Below are positions 26,822 to 37,030 of a DNA stretch of 64,000 nt, one piece after another. Source of the stretch: an uncultured Clostridia bacterium (GTDB lineage Bacteria; Bacillota; Clostridia; Lachnospirales; Anaerotignaceae); NCBI GenBank assembly GCA_944383885.1, contig CALWRF010000040.1, forward strand, positions 124,001 to 188,000. The letters run 5' to 3'. The notes beneath the pieces are model-generated. The model was not told the DNA's origin. It worked only from the letters and a program-made list of their open reading frames with translations, and made no database searches. Within the stretch, counting starts at the first letter, position 1. The number at the start of each line of letters is the position of its first letter. Made by a program: the position numbers and the translations under genes.

Positions 26822-27421
26822 TTATTTGCTTAATTCCTCTACGCAGTCTTTAATAAAATCGGCTGTTTTTTCAATGCCGAACTTGCCGCTGTCTATGCAG
26901 AGATTATAGCTTTCTGCTGCGCCCCATTTTTTGCCTGAGTAGAAATTATAGTAGCTTGCTCTTTTCTTATCGATTTTATTAACCGCATCTTCAAGATTTT
27001 TAGCTTCAAGACCGTACTCCTCAGCGGCTCTTTTAACTCTAATCTTTTTGTCGGCATAAATAAACACATTAAGAACATTATCCATTTCTTCAAGGGCATA
27101 ATCGGCACAGCGGCCTATAATTACACAGCTTCCCTTTGCGGCTATGTCTTTAATTGTGTCAAACTGAGCTAAAAACAGTTTGTTGTTAAGCGGCAGTGTA
27201 TCTGTTCCGTTAGCGCCCATTACAAGGGAATAAAGAAAGCTTCCAGCTGGCTTTTCATCGTTTTCTTTAAATATTTCCTCGCAAAAACCGCTTTTTTTAG
27301 CAGCTTCGGTAAGAAGTTCTTTGTCATAAAACGGTACGCCGAGTTTTTCGGAAAGCAGTTTTCCAATCAGCCTTCCGCCGCTTCCATACTGACGCCCTAT
27401 AGTAACAATTATATTCTTCAT
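26822..27421 (-). CDS. Cytidylate kinase-like protein
   Basis: 199-residue P-loop protein of the cytidylate-kinase-like family, with a Walker A variant GRQYGSGGR at residues 9-17 and IIGRCADYAL near 101. It lacks the full CMP-binding insertion of Cmk proper. Members are common in Clostridia and their substrate is unproven; nucleoside monophosphate phosphorylation is plausible. TAAGGAGG precedes the ATG. It may share a transcript with the upstream MarR gene (74-base gap). Confidence 0.85.
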   Translation of the reverse strand: MKNIIVTIGRQYGSGGRLIGKLLSEKLGVPFYDKELLTEAAKKSGFCEEIFKENDEKPAGSFLYSLVMGANGTDTLPLNNKLFLAQFDTIKDIAAKGSCVIIGRCADYALEEMDNVLNVFIYADKKIRVKRAAEEYGLEAKNLEDAVNKIDKKRASYYNFYSGKKWGAAESYNLCIDSGKFGIEKTADFIKDCVEELSK

Positions 27422-27494
27422 AAAAATTCCTCCTTACAAAACAGACCGCTTATATATACGGCCATATTTATATCAAACATATTAAATATGTAGT

Positions 27495-27920
27495 TTAAAC
27501 ATCAAACTTTCCTGCCGCTATTATCCTAAGAGCATTTTTAAGCTTATCTATTTCCTCAGGAGTAAAAGATTTAAGTACTTCGGCATTTACTTCATCTATT
27601 ATTTTAGTAACCGGTCCTTCAAGGTCGCGACCTTTTTGTGTGGCTATAACCTGTACTTCACGTCTGTCCTCGCTGTTTACTATTCTGTCAATAAGACCGT
27701 TTTTTTGCAGTCTGTCCAAAAGCCCCGAAACGGTAGATGTTTCTATTCCCAGTATTTCAGCAAGCTGTTTAGGCGTTGCGTGGCTTCTGCCCCACAAACA
27801 GCTTAAAACGCTGTACTGTGAAGGTGTAACGCCTAAAGATGAAAGCTTTACATTAAGATACTGAAAAACATTATGCTGCGCTGCAGAAAGCAGAAAATTA
27901 ATACACTCTTTTAATTCCAT
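27495..27920 (-). CDS. MarR-family transcriptional regulator
   Basis: 141-residue winged-helix dimer-type regulator. The recognition helix region is ATPKQLAEILGIETSTVSGLLDRLQKNGLI, and the wing contains the DRREVQV signature of MarR proteins. It lies upstream of the cytidylate-kinase-like gene in the same direction. Its ligand and targets are not deducible. Confidence 0.92.
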   Translation of the reverse strand: MELKECINFLLSAAQHNVFQYLNVKLSSLGVTPSQYSVLSCLWGRSHATPKQLAEILGIETSTVSGLLDRLQKNGLIDRIVNSEDRREVQVIATQKGRDLEGPVTKIIDEVNAEVLKSFTPEEIDKLKNALRIIAAGKFDV

Positions 27921-28008
27921 AAATATCCTCTTATCCTATACCTTTTTCATTAAATTTTACATACAATAATAAATATTATATAGAAAATTTTTTAATATGT
28001 CAAACGCG

Positions 28009-28839
28009 CTAACTGATGAACTTGCGTTTTCTATCCCTCAAAATACTTGAAAATTCAGCGCCCATAAGCAAAATTACAGCTGTAATGTAAAGCCAGTAAA
28101 GCAGTATCATAACAGCGCCTATAGAGCCGTATAAAAGCGAATACCTGCCTATATACTTAACATACATTGAAAAAAACATTGATACAACAGTCCAAACCGT
28201 AACTGAAAGAATACAGCCTGGAATCATATCGCTGACTTTCATTTTTTTACCGGGCGAAACATAATGGAGAGCCAAAACAACACATGTGCCTAAAGACCAC
28301 AGTATAATAAATTTGGCATAAGTCCAAACCTGTGCCCACTCAACCGGCAGACCAAAAAAGCGCAGAATTACAGTAAGAGCGCTTTCGCCTACTGAAATAA
28401 GGAATATGCCGAATATTATAAGCCCGTATACCATTAGACCGAATATCAGAACAGAAATAAAGCGCCGTACAGCCGTGCTCTGCCCCTCCCTGTCGTATGC
28501 CCTGTTTATGCCGTCCATTAGTTTTGTTGCGGACCTGACAGGAAAATAAATTGTAAAAAACGCACTTGCAAAAAGTATGTTTGAGCTGCCTTCAGAATTT
28601 ACGAAAATAAGGTACCTTCGGGCTATCTCCAATATGTCGTCAGGCAGTATTGTAAGTAAAAGCGCCTCTCCGGCTCCGTACTGTATGCCCAGACGGCCTA
28701 AAATTATGCTGAGCATTATAAGCAGTGGAAAAAATGAGAAAACCATATAATAAGATAAAGCCGCAGCTGTTAAACCTATCTCATCTTCAAAAAAGCGGTC
28801 AAACAAAGTTTTAAAAAAGTACAGGTCAAAATATTTCAT
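28009..28839 (-). CDS. YihY/BrkB-family membrane protein
   Basis: 276-residue six-helix membrane protein of the YihY/UPF0761 (BrkB, formerly called ribonuclease BN) family. GLTAAALSYYMVFSFFPLLIML near the N-terminus and YGSIGAVMILLYWLYITAVILLMGAEF near the end are the family hallmarks. The ATG at 28839 has an AGAGGTG site; an earlier ATG at 28881 has none. The molecular role is uncertain: transport is suspected, and the old RNase assignment was an error. Confidence 0.92.
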   Translation of the reverse strand: MKYFDLYFFKTLFDRFFEDEIGLTAAALSYYMVFSFFPLLIMLSIILGRLGIQYGAGEALLLTILPDDILEIARRYLIFVNSEGSSNILFASAFFTIYFPVRSATKLMDGINRAYDREGQSTAVRRFISVLIFGLMVYGLIIFGIFLISVGESALTVILRFFGLPVEWAQVWTYAKFIILWSLGTCVVLALHYVSPGKKMKVSDMIPGCILSVTVWTVVSMFFSMYVKYIGRYSLLYGSIGAVMILLYWLYITAVILLMGAEFSSILRDRKRKFIS

Positions 28840-28972
28840 TGCCGCACCTCTGTAAGAATCTATATTAATAATATAACCCATAAACAGCTGTTTATTATAA
28901 TTAAAATATTATTAAAAAATATAATACCAGAAAACACCAAAGTGTTAAAGACAAAAAATATTATACAGCTAA

Positions 28973-28996
28973 GGCGGAAGATATAACTCTTCCGCC
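28973..28996. terminator. Hairpin between leuB and the YihY gene
   Basis: GGCGGAAGA (28973-28981) pairs with TCTTCCGCC (28988-28996). CTTTT follows on the plus strand, but the flanking genes are both minus, where the U run is delayed. It may end the leu transcript. The remainder of 28840-29161 shows only the phased repeat below. Confidence 0.5.
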
Positions 28997-29026
28997 CTTT
29001 TGCTTATTTCAGTTTTTTCTATCTTT

Positions 29027-29062
29027 TACTGATTTTCCTAAAATTTCCTAACTTTTTCCATA
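29027..29062. repeat. Phased T-tract repeat downstream of leuB
   Basis: Successive units CTGATTTTCC, TAAAATTTCC and TAACTTTTTCC give a 10-11 base period, resembling the phased repeats at 6.4, 37.0 and 49.4 kb. Confidence 0.4.
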
Positions 29063-29161
29063 TTTATACGGCTTATACACGCTTATTTTACATCAATGAA
29101 AATCACGTAAAAGTTTTCCACAATTTTCTTATTCAATCTGAAAACATTTAAGCTTTTTTAA

Positions 29162-30238
29162 TTAAATTTCAGCGCAAACGGCATCGCCCATGGCTTTTGT
29201 GCCTATGTGCGGCATGCCTTCTTCCGCTATATCAACTGTTCTTATGCCTTTATCAAGAACTTTTGAAACAGCGTCCTCTACAGCCTTCGCTTCTTTTTCA
29301 AGACCGAATGAATATTTAAGCATCATTGGTACAGAAAGTATTGTAGCCAAAGGATTTGCTATATCCATGCCGGCAATATCCGGTGCAGAACCATGTATTG
29401 GCTCATACATTCCAAAAGAGCCTTCTCCAAGACTGGCTGAAGGAAGCATGCCTATTGAGCCTGTTATCTGGCTTGCTTCATCGGAAAGTATATCACCAAA
29501 CATATTAGATGTAACAATTACATCAAACTGTTTTGGATTTCTTACAAGCTGCATAGCGGCGTTGTCAACATACATGTGCTCCAGTTCAACTTCCGGATAA
29601 TCCTTAGCAACCTCTATAACTTTGCTTCTCCAAAGTCTTGATGTTTCAAGCACGTTGGCTTTGTCTACGCTTGTTACTTTTTTATTGCGTTTCATAGCGG
29701 CGTCAAATGCTATTCTCGCAATGCGCTCTATCTCAAAAGGACTGTAATTTTCAATATCATAAGCTTCCTCGCCGTATTTTCCCTCACGGTGACCTTTCTC
29801 ACCAAAATAAATACCGCCTGTAAGCTCACGGACTACAAGTATGTCAAGGCTGTCGCCTATAATCTCGTGTTTAATAGGGCTGGCGTTGCTTAAAGCCTTA
29901 TGCATAATAGCAGGTCTTAAATTTGCATAAAGAGCAAGCTCCTTCCTCAAGCCCAAAAGAGCGCCTCTTTCAGGTCTGAGTTCTCCCGGGAGGTTATCCC
30001 ACTTAGGTCCGCCTACCGCGCCTAAAAGAACGGAGTCACTTTTTTTGCACACCTCTACTGTTTCTTTAGGAAGGGCAACTCCCACGGCGTCTATTGCAGC
30101 GCCGCCTGCCAAAACTTCTGTCATATTAAATGTGTGCCCGAATTTTTCGCCAACTTTCTTAATTACTTTCTGTGCCTGCTCCACAATGTCAGGACCTATG
30201 CCGTCGCCTTTAATTACGGCTATGTTATATGTACCCAT
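29162..30238 (-). CDS. leuB: 3-isopropylmalate dehydrogenase
   Basis: 358 residues. It oxidises and decarboxylates 3-isopropylmalate with NAD+, the third leucine step. [19 protein letters not shown] at the N-terminus, [44 protein letters not shown] and [23 protein letters not shown] are family signatures. The start at 30238 has GGAGGC eight bases upstream; the longer frame to 30256 lacks a site. Last gene of leuACDB. Confidence 0.98.
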   Translation of the reverse strand: MGTYNIAVIKGDGIGPDIVEQAQKVIKKVGEKFGHTFNMTEVLAGGAAIDAVGVALPKETVEVCKKSDSVLLGAVGGPKWDNLPGELRPERGALLGLRKELALYANLRPAIMHKALSNASPIKHEIIGDSLDILVVRELTGGIYFGEKGHREGKYGEEAYDIENYSPFEIERIARIAFDAAMKRNKKVTSVDKANVLETSRLWRSKVIEVAKDYPEVELEHMYVDNAAMQLVRNPKQFDVIVTSNMFGDILSDEASQITGSIGMLPSASLGEGSFGMYEPIHGSAPDIAGMDIANPLATILSVPMMLKYSFGLEKEAKAVEDAVSKVLDKGIRTVDIAEEGMPHIGTKAMGDAVCAEI

Positions 30239-30264
30239 TTTTAAGCCTCCAAACAAATACAGTA

Positions 30265-30759
30265 TTATTTATTTATATTTTCAGAAGTATATTTTACAAG
30301 ACCGCCTGCGGCTATTATTTTCTGCATAAACTCTGGGAACGGTTCTGACTTATATGTTTTGCCTGTTGTTTTATCGCAAATTTCGCCTGTTGAGAAATTA
30401 ACCTCAACCTCATCGCCTGCCTGAATTTCTTCGGCAGCCTCAGCGCACTCCATAATAGGAAGACCTATGTTAATTGAGTTTCTGTAAAATATTCTTGCAA
30501 AAGACGGTGCTATAACACAGCTTACGCCTGCGCATTTAATGGCAAGCGGCGCGTGCTCCCTTGAAGAGCCGCAGCCGAAGTTTTTGCCGGCTACTATAAT
30601 GTCGCCTTTCTTTACTTTAGAAGCAAAGTCAGCGTCTATATCAATCATACAGTATTTAGCAAGTTCATTTCCGTCGGATACATTAAGGTATCTGGCAGGA
30701 ATAATAACATCTGTGTCTACATTTTCTCCATATTTAAAAACTTTTCCTTTAGCGTCCAT
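30265..30759 (-). CDS. leuD: Isopropylmalate isomerase small subunit
   Basis: 164-residue swivel-domain subunit that, with LeuC, interconverts 2- and 3-isopropylmalate. [16 protein letters not shown] is the substrate-loop signature. The short length matches the LeuD type that pairs with a 420-residue LeuC. It starts 21 bases after leuC and is followed 26 bases later by leuB. Confidence 0.97.
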   Translation of the reverse strand: MDAKGKVFKYGENVDTDVIIPARYLNVSDGNELAKYCMIDIDADFASKVKKGDIIVAGKNFGCGSSREHAPLAIKCAGVSCVIAPSFARIFYRNSINIGLPIMECAEAAEEIQAGDEVEVNFSTGEICDKTTGKTYKSEPFPEFMQKIIAAGGLVKYTSENINK

Positions 30760-30780
30760 TTATTTCAGTCCTCCCGTTAA

Positions 30781-32046
30781 TCAAATACTTTCAGGGTCAG
30801 TAATGTACCCTGTTAAAGCCGAAGCAGCAGCTACCGCTGGGCTTGCCAAATAAACTTCAGAGTCTGTAGCACCCATTCTGCCTACAAAGTTTCTGTTTGT
30901 AGTAGAAACGCATCTTTCCTTAGACGCCAATATGCCCATGTGACCGCCAAGGCAAGGTCCGCATGTAGGCGTGCTTAAAACAGCGCCGGCTTTGACTATA
31001 TCCTCAGCATATCCGAGCTTAATACAGTCAAGATAAATCTGCTGTGTTGCCGGAATGACTATTGTCCTTACATCTTTGCAAACCTGTTTTCCTCTTAAAA
31101 TATCAGCAGCTATCTTCATATCATCAAGACGACCGTTTGTACATGAACCAATAACTACCTGGTCAATTTTAACATGGTCTTTTACAGCCTCATCTATTGT
31201 TTTTGTGTTTTCCGGAAGGTGCGGATAAGAAATTGTAGGTCTTAAAGTACTTAAATCTATTGTTATTACTTCATCATAAACAGCGTCGTCATCGGCTGTA
31301 TAAACAACAGGCTCTTTTGCCCCGTGCTCTTTGGCATAAGCAACAGCTTTTTCGTCGGCAGGGAAAATACCGTTTTTAGCGCCTGCCTCAATAGCCATGT
31401 TTGCCATTGTAAATCTGTCGTCCATTGAAAGATAGCTTATGCCGTCGCCTGTAAATTCCATTGATTTATATAAAGCGCCGTCTACGCCTATTTTGCCTAT
31501 AATATGCAAAATAATGTCTTTTCCGCTTACCCATTTAGCAGGCTTTCCCGTAAGGACAAACTTAATAGCAGCCGGAACTTTAAACCACGCTTTGCCTGTT
31601 GCCATGCCTATTGCCATGTCTGTGCTTCCAACACCTGTTGAAAAAGCACCCAAAGCTCCGTATGTGCATGTATGGGAATCGGCTCCTATTATAACCTGAC
31701 CGCAGGATACAATGCCTTTTTCAGGAAGGAGTGCATGCTCAATGCCCATCTGACCTACGTCAAAAAAGTTTTTAATTTCCATTTCGTTGGCAAACTGTCT
31801 TGAACATTTGCACTGTTCAGCAGCTTTAATATCTTTGTTAGGAGTAAAATGGTCAAGAACTATAACTACCTTTTCTTTGTCAAAAACGCTTTTAGCGCCT
31901 GTTTTGGCAAACTCCTTAACAGCTACGGCTGTTGTAATGTCGTTGCCCATTACAATATCAAGATTAGCTTCTATAAGCTGTCCGGCTCTTACGCTTTCAA
32001 GACCGGCATGCGCCGCCAATATTTTTTGTGTCATTGTCATTCCCAT
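30781..32046 (-). CDS. leuC: Isopropylmalate isomerase large subunit
   Basis: 421-residue aconitase-family subunit carrying the [4Fe-4S] cluster. Visible ligands are Cys in VIGSCTNGR and the pair in [35 protein letters not shown] is the classical aconitase signature. The 420-residue size puts it in the shorter LeuC class found in Clostridia and archaea rather than the roughly 466-residue enteric form. AGGAGG precedes the ATG; 14 bases separate it from leuA. Confidence 0.97.
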   Translation of the reverse strand: MGMTMTQKILAAHAGLESVRAGQLIEANLDIVMGNDITTAVAVKEFAKTGAKSVFDKEKVVIVLDHFTPNKDIKAAEQCKCSRQFANEMEIKNFFDVGQMGIEHALLPEKGIVSCGQVIIGADSHTCTYGALGAFSTGVGSTDMAIGMATGKAWFKVPAAIKFVLTGKPAKWVSGKDIILHIIGKIGVDGALYKSMEFTGDGISYLSMDDRFTMANMAIEAGAKNGIFPADEKAVAYAKEHGAKEPVVYTADDDAVYDEVITIDLSTLRPTISYPHLPENTKTIDEAVKDHVKIDQVVIGSCTNGRLDDMKIAADILRGKQVCKDVRTIVIPATQQIYLDCIKLGYAEDIVKAGAVLSTPTCGPCLGGHMGILASKERCVSTTNRNFVGRMGATDSEVYLASPAVAAASALTGYITDPESI

Positions 32047-32060
32047 TTTTAAATTCCTCC

Positions 32061-33722
32061 TTATTCAGCTAATATTTTGTTTGCCGCACTTACAACCGCT
32101 CTTAATGATGATTCTGTTATGTTGCTGCTTATGCCGGCGCCGTAGAATACTCCGCCCTTATCTGTTGAAAGCTGTATGTAAGAAATAGCCCTTGATTTGG
32201 TACCGTATTCCATTGAATGCTCGCTGTAGTTTACAATCTCAAAATTAATGCCTATATATTTAACCATAGCGTGGCAGAAAGCGTCTATAACGCCGTTTCC
32301 TACGCCGTTAATTGTTTTTTCAATGCCGTTATCTGTAATTTTAGCCTCAACAGCTACTTCATCCTCATTGCCTGTAGCTGTTTCCTTGTAGCTTATAAGC
32401 TTAACAGGCTCTGTAATATTTACGTATTCTTTATTAAACTGGTCAAATATAACCTGTGGCTCCACATCTTTATGCTTTACATCGGAAAGTTTTGTAATAA
32501 CAAGGCTGAAGTGCTGCTGGAAAGCCTTTGGAAGATATAAACCGAAATTCTGTTCCAGTATGAACGCAACTCCGCCTTTGCCTGACTGGCTGTTTATGCG
32601 GACAATTGGGTCGTATGTCCTTCCCACATCTTTCGGGTCGATATGAAGGTATGGTACTTCCCATCTGTCAGGATGTTCTTTCATTCTTTCCATGCCTTTT
32701 CTTATAGCGTCCTGATGTGAGCCGGAAAATGCTGTGTAAACAAGCGCTCCAGCATAAGGATGTCTTGGGTGTACAGTCATTCTTGTATATTTTTCATATA
32801 CCCTTACAGCTTCGTCTATGTCCGAAAAATCAAGCTTAGGGTCAATACCCTGTGTGAAAAGGTTCATGGCTACAGTCATAATGTCTGTGTTGCCTGTTCT
32901 TTCGCCGTTGCCGAAAAGTGTGCCTTCCACCCTGTCGGCGCCTGCCATAATCCCCAGTTCTGTTTCGGCAATGGCAAGCCCTCTGTCGTTATGGGCATGA
33001 AGACTTACTATAATGCTGTCACGGCATTTAAGATGTTCACAGCAGTATTCAATCTGGTCGGCATAAACATTCGCCGTTGCCATTTCAACTGTAGAAGGAA
33101 GGTTGATTATTATTTTTTTATCCGGTGTCGGTTTCCAAACATCTATTACGGCATTGCATATTTCAACAGCGTAAGGAGTTTCAGTTCCTGTAAAGCTTTC
33201 AGGCGAGTATTGGAAAATATAATCCGTTTCAGGCTGTTTGTCAGCTTCTTCCTGTAAAAGCTTAGCTCCAGATACCGCAAGAGCTGTCGTCTGCTCCATT
33301 GTGGCGTTAAAAACAACATCTCTTTGAAGAGTTGATGTGGAGTTGTAAAGATGGACAATAGCCCTTTTTACTCCTTTTAAAGCCTGGAATGTTTTTTTGA
33401 TAATATGCGGTCTTGACTGTGTAAGAACCTGAACCGTTACATCATCAGGTATCATATTATTTTCTATAAGGTACCTCGCAAACTCAAATTCCGTATCGCT
33501 TGCTGCCGGAAAACCTATTTCTATCTCTTTAAAGCCGGTTTTTACAAGAAATTTGAAAAACTCGATTTTTTCATCAAGGCTCATTGGTATTTCAAGGGAC
33601 TGGTTGCCGTCTCTTAAATCAACGCTGCACCAGATAGGCGCTTTTTTAATTACGTTATCCGGCCATTTTCTGTTTGGCATATTCATAGTTGGGTATGGTC
33701 TGTATTTAGTATAATTCATCAT
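32061..33722 (-). CDS. leuA: 2-isopropylmalate synthase (LeuA type 2)
   Basis: 553 residues. It condenses 2-oxoisovalerate with acetyl-CoA, the committed leucine step. The barrel starts [17 protein letters not shown], has metal-binding HAHNDRGLA and GNGERTGN, and ends with a roughly 120-residue regulatory domain where leucine feedback inhibition occurs. The length and the N-terminal [16 protein letters not shown] mark the longer type 2 form. First gene of leuACDB, about 110 bases downstream of a leucine T-box terminator. Confidence 0.97.
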   Translation of the reverse strand: MMNYTKYRPYPTMNMPNRKWPDNVIKKAPIWCSVDLRDGNQSLEIPMSLDEKIEFFKFLVKTGFKEIEIGFPAASDTEFEFARYLIENNMIPDDVTVQVLTQSRPHIIKKTFQALKGVKRAIVHLYNSTSTLQRDVVFNATMEQTTALAVSGAKLLQEEADKQPETDYIFQYSPESFTGTETPYAVEICNAVIDVWKPTPDKKIIINLPSTVEMATANVYADQIEYCCEHLKCRDSIIVSLHAHNDRGLAIAETELGIMAGADRVEGTLFGNGERTGNTDIMTVAMNLFTQGIDPKLDFSDIDEAVRVYEKYTRMTVHPRHPYAGALVYTAFSGSHQDAIRKGMERMKEHPDRWEVPYLHIDPKDVGRTYDPIVRINSQSGKGGVAFILEQNFGLYLPKAFQQHFSLVITKLSDVKHKDVEPQVIFDQFNKEYVNITEPVKLISYKETATGNEDEVAVEAKITDNGIEKTINGVGNGVIDAFCHAMVKYIGINFEIVNYSEHSMEYGTKSRAISYIQLSTDKGGVFYGAGISSNITESSLRAVVSAANKILAE

Positions 33723-33832
33723 AATTTTCAGTCTCCTTTGTTATAGGTTATTTATTTTTTATACTCTTACAACAAAGTTTATTTTCACGGAAAATTACGT
33801 CTTATGGCCAATCAGACAGTAAAATATAAACA

Positions 33833-34127
33833 AAAAAGCCTTCATCTCTGTTTATAAGAGACGAAGGCTTAAGCTTCCGTGGTACCACTCTAATTTATTC
33901 CTAATGGAATACACTCTTTCAGATACAGGTTAAACCGATATCCTGCCGCTGTAACGGTCGGCTTCCGTTCCGTCCTATCCTCAGGAAAAATCCCTACTTT
34001 CAGCGGAACACTCCAAGGCGAGTTCAGTTTATTTCGCTTAACGCCTTACACCAGCCGGCGTCTCTCTGTAAAGTTTCCTAAACTTACTATTCCTCATCAC
34101 AGTGTTGTAAAAGTAATTTATTTGTTG
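33833..34127 (-). promoter_or_regulatory. Leucine T-box leader with terminator
   Basis: On the minus strand the leader carries the conserved T-box sequence GAGTGGTACCACGG (33877-33890), which binds the uncharged tRNA 3' end. The candidate specifier CTC (Leu) lies at 34020-34022 in the context GAACTCGCC. A terminator pairs 33858-33871 with 33838-33851 and ends in TTTTTT. When uncharged tRNA-Leu accumulates, the antiterminator forms and leuACDB is read. Confidence 0.95.
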
Positions 34128-34133
34128 CTAATG

Positions 34134-34162
34134 ATGTTAGCATACAAAATTTTCTATGTCAA
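34134..34162 (-). promoter_or_regulatory. Promoter of the leu operon
   Basis: Minus-strand TTGACA (34157-34162), 17-base spacer, TAACAT (34134-34139), just upstream of the T-box leader. Confidence 0.7.
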
Positions 34163-34209
34163 TAGCAAAATTCAAAATTAACAGCAGAAATTTTTATACT
34201 GTTTTGCTG

Positions 34210-35535
34210 TTATTTGAGTACCGTTTCTCCTCTTCCGCCGGTGCTGTCGCTTCTTTGCGCCATGCTTGGAGAAGGCTTATCATAAGTATTTTCTTTAAAG
34301 AAATGTCTGAAAACAGGATACAAAACAGTCATTACAACAGCTCCGCAAAAACCGTTGTTATAGAGGTTGGCTGCGGCGTAGCAGTTGCCTGTTTTAATTA
34401 CGGCGTAGCTATGCAGAGCACCTGTTATAATACCTGCTACAGGACCATAAGTCCCTGCCATAGGCGCAAGTGTTGTGCCAAGGAAAGTACCCATCTGCAC
34501 GCCTTCAGTTACAGGCGAAGCCGTAGGGCTTATAAGCGAGCCTATAAAACAGCCCAATATGATAGGCACTATATTTTTGGCGTGTTTGCCTTGGGCTGAA
34601 AAGCCTATAACCGTAAATATAGGTCCTATAGTTCCGCCGCATAAATCACCGCCTATTAAAAGCAGATATGTAGTACAGATAAAAGTATTTACGCCCATAT
34701 TAATTAAAACCGCTCCCATGCCGTCAAGCTCGGCAAAGTTATATTTGCCGTTTCCGGGGCGTTTTAACAGGTTTTTATAATTTTTAATAGAATGCTCCCT
34801 GTCTTTAAGGTATCCGGCAATTACAAAGCCTGCCGCAATAGCGTACATAAGTATTATAAAGCCCAAAGGGCGCCCTTTTGCCCAGCAGCCTTCACTTTCA
34901 AAAGGAATGTTAAAAGCCTGCTCAATAGGCACAAAAGCTATTGCAACAAAACCGACTGTGCAGCCTACATTGTAAAGGCTTAGACCTTTTAATACAACGA
35001 ATGTGTGCTCAGCTACAAGAGGCACAACAAAACCTATGGCTACGCCTACAAGTATTGCCACCAGATAGTCCGGCCAGTAAGTGCCGCCGTGCCATAAATA
35101 CGCAACAGCTACCATAGGACCAAGAGAATCAGCCAGAAGACCGCTTGTAAGGTATTTGGAAAACTTTTCTCTTTTAACCCTGCTTAATATCCACGTACCC
35201 AAAAGTATATACCACATAGTATATATATTTTTACCGAAAAAAGCGAATCCCGCCATAAGACCCAGTACATGAAAATACTTTCCGTTTACAGGAAATTTAT
35301 TAAGCTGCATTAAAAGAGCCGAAAAAAAAGTAACAAGAGCTACATTCAAAAACGCGGCTGCCGGACCTACAAGGGCTATATAATCCGTAATAAGCAGCGC
35401 CGGATGGAAGTATATTGTCTTTAACCCGGCAGGAATAGTCCTGTAATCTCCCAATACTATGCCAGACAAAGCTATAAGGGCTATAACAATATATATCCAC
35501 TTGTAGCCTCTCAGTTTAGAGTTTTCCATATTCAT
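34210..35535 (-). CDS. DUF1576-family membrane protein
   Basis: 441 residues with about eleven hydrophobic helices. The repeated Gly-rich stretches (HAKNIVPIILGCFIGSL and APMAGTYGPVAGIITGALHS) fit the DUF1576 family, found mainly in Firmicutes and without a proven function. The multi-helix layout suggests a transporter. It diverges from an Ldh-family dehydrogenase with back-to-back promoters, so import of a hydroxy- or keto-acid substrate for that enzyme is a reasonable guess. The C-terminal tail (about 30 residues) is polar. Confidence 0.75.
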   Translation of the reverse strand: MNMENSKLRGYKWIYIVIALIALSGIVLGDYRTIPAGLKTIYFHPALLITDYIALVGPAAAFLNVALVTFFSALLMQLNKFPVNGKYFHVLGLMAGFAFFGKNIYTMWYILLGTWILSRVKREKFSKYLTSGLLADSLGPMVAVAYLWHGGTYWPDYLVAILVGVAIGFVVPLVAEHTFVVLKGLSLYNVGCTVGFVAIAFVPIEQAFNIPFESEGCWAKGRPLGFIILMYAIAAGFVIAGYLKDREHSIKNYKNLLKRPGNGKYNFAELDGMGAVLINMGVNTFICTTYLLLIGGDLCGGTIGPIFTVIGFSAQGKHAKNIVPIILGCFIGSLISPTASPVTEGVQMGTFLGTTLAPMAGTYGPVAGIITGALHSYAVIKTGNCYAAANLYNNGFCGAVVMTVLYPVFRHFFKENTYDKPSPSMAQRSDSTGGRGETVLK

Positions 35536-35596
35536 TTACCCCCATAAAACACTCTCACTAAAACAAAAATACAAAAAACCTTTGCACACGGTATAC

Positions 35597-35637
35597 ATTG
35601 TAGTATAATTGACATAATGAGTCAATAAGTTTGTTAA
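35597..35637. promoter_or_regulatory. Divergent promoters sharing a -35 dyad
   Basis: Minus: TTGACT (35620-35625), 17 bases, TACAAT (35597-35602). Plus: TTGACA (35609-35614), 17 bases, TGTTAA (35632-35637). The two -35 boxes form the dyad TTGAC-N7-GTCAA, so one regulator could control both genes. Confidence 0.65.
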
Positions 35638-35676
35638 AAATTAATTAAAGTTCTATGTATTTACAGGAGGGTATTT

Positions 35677-36774
35677 ATGGGTTACGTTAAAATTCAGTAT
35701 GAAAAAATGAAGGCGTTTTCCAACGCTGTTTTCCAGAAAATGGGTTTTAAGCCGGATGAGGCAGCTATTATAACAGACGTGCTTCTTACAAGCGATATGT
35801 ACGGAATTGAGTCCCATGGCGTTCAGAGAATGGTGCTTTACTATAAAACTATTAAAAACGGTCGTATACACATGGATTCAAAGTGGGAAATCGTACACGA
35901 AACTCCTTTGAGCGCCGTAATAGACAATCATTTCGGCGTAGGTCAGCTTGTTGGGCATTTTGCCATGAATAAAGCCATTGAAAAAGCTAAAAAAAGCGGC
36001 ATAGGCATTGTTATAGTAAGAAACTCAAATCACTACGGAATTGCCGGCTACTACGCTAAAATGGCGTGCAAAGAAGGTCTTATAGGCTTTTCTGTTACAA
36101 ACAGCGAGGCTATAATGGTGCCTACATACGGCAGAATGGCTATGCTTGGCTCTAACCCTATAGCCATAGCCATGCCGGCAGAGCCTTATGACTTTTTCTT
36201 TGACGCTTCCACAACAGTAGTTACAAGAGGAAAAGTTGAAGTTTACAACAAAAAAGGCGAGCCTCTACCTGAAGGCTGGACACTTAACTCAAAGGGCTAT
36301 CCAAGCACAGACGCGCCGGATATACTTAAAAACATAAACGAGAAAAATGGCGGCGGAATACTGCCTTTAGGCGGCGCAACCGAAAAATACGGCGGACACA
36401 AAGGCTACGGATACGGCATGATAGCTGAAATATTCTCGTCCATACTGTCAATGGGTCTTACATCTAACCACACACATATAGGCTCAACAGGCGGCACATG
36501 CCATGGCTTTGCGGCTATTAATCCAAACCTTTTCGGCGACCCTGATGAAATTAAAAAACACTTTTCAGCTTTCCTTCAAGAACTCAGGGATTCTCCAAAA
36601 GCCGAGGGTCAGACAAGAATATACACCCATGGCGAAAAAGAAGTTGAAGCCTGCGCGAGAACACTTAAAGAAGGCATACCTGTTAACGAAAATACAATTA
36701 AGGAAATGCGCGCTATCTGCATCGAGTACGGCATTGATATGGACAGCTATTTGGGAAAGCTTGAGTTTGAGTAA
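35677..36774 (+). CDS. Ldh-family (type 2 malate/lactate dehydrogenase-like) oxidoreductase
   Basis: 365-residue NAD(P)H-dependent oxidoreductase of the Ldh_2 family, unrelated to classical Rossmann LDH. Members reduce 2-keto acids (malate, lactate, ureidoglycolate, 2,3-diketogulonate, cyclic imino acids). SHGVQRM with His47 and RNSNHYG with His119 are active-site signatures, as is GGHKGYGYGMIAEI. AGGAGGG precedes the start. It diverges from the DUF1576 gene. Substrate not deducible. Confidence 0.92.
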   Translation: MGYVKIQYEKMKAFSNAVFQKMGFKPDEAAIITDVLLTSDMYGIESHGVQRMVLYYKTIKNGRIHMDSKWEIVHETPLSAVIDNHFGVGQLVGHFAMNKAIEKAKKSGIGIVIVRNSNHYGIAGYYAKMACKEGLIGFSVTNSEAIMVPTYGRMAMLGSNPIAIAMPAEPYDFFFDASTTVVTRGKVEVYNKKGEPLPEGWTLNSKGYPSTDAPDILKNINEKNGGGILPLGGATEKYGGHKGYGYGMIAEIFSSILSMGLTSNHTHIGSTGGTCHGFAAINPNLFGDPDEIKKHFSAFLQELRDSPKAEGQTRIYTHGEKEVEACARTLKEGIPVNENTIKEMRAICIEYGIDMDSYLGKLEFE

Positions 36775-36810
36775 TAAACCCAAACAAAAGATATTTTTTT
36801 AACAATTAAA

Positions 36811-36852
36811 ATTACAGGGCTTGAAATAATTTTTCGCCCTGTAATTTATGTT
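36811..36852 (+). terminator. Terminator of the Ldh-family gene
   Basis: ATTACAGGGC (36811-36820) pairs with GCCCTGTAAT (36836-36845), followed by TTATGTTTT. Confidence 0.65.
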
Positions 36853-36913
36853 TTCATAAATTTTACATTGTGCTTGACTTTTAAAAGCTAATTAATTAAA
36901 ATATTATTGTTGA

Positions 36914-36986
36914 CGAGGTGTGGCTCAGGTGGTAGAGCGCTGCGTTCGGGACGCAGAGGTCGCAAGTTCGAGTCTTGTCACCTCGA
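36914..36986 (+). tRNA. tRNA-Pro (anticodon CGG)
   Basis: The full cloverleaf can be drawn: acceptor CGAGGTG/CACCTCG, D stem GCTC/GAGC, anticodon stem CTGCG/CGCAG with loop TTCGGGA (anticodon CGG at 36947-36949), and T arm GCAAG-TTCGAGT-CTTGT. The discriminator is A and CCA is not encoded. C1 and the anticodon identify proline. Confidence 0.97.
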
Positions 36987-36992
36987 TTATAA

Positions 36993-37030
36993 AAAGCCGT
37001 TCGTAACGAACGGCTTTATTTTTTTCTTTT
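36993..37030 (+). terminator. Terminator of tRNA-Pro
   Basis: AAAGCCGTTCG (36993-37003) pairs with CGAACGGCTTT (37007-37017), followed by a T-rich run. Confidence 0.85.

Noticed and set aside
32760..33257. 165-residue plus-strand open frame opposite leuA
   Set aside because: Antisense shadow of a strongly conserved gene; Cys/Phe/Tyr-rich composition, no family and no ribosome site.
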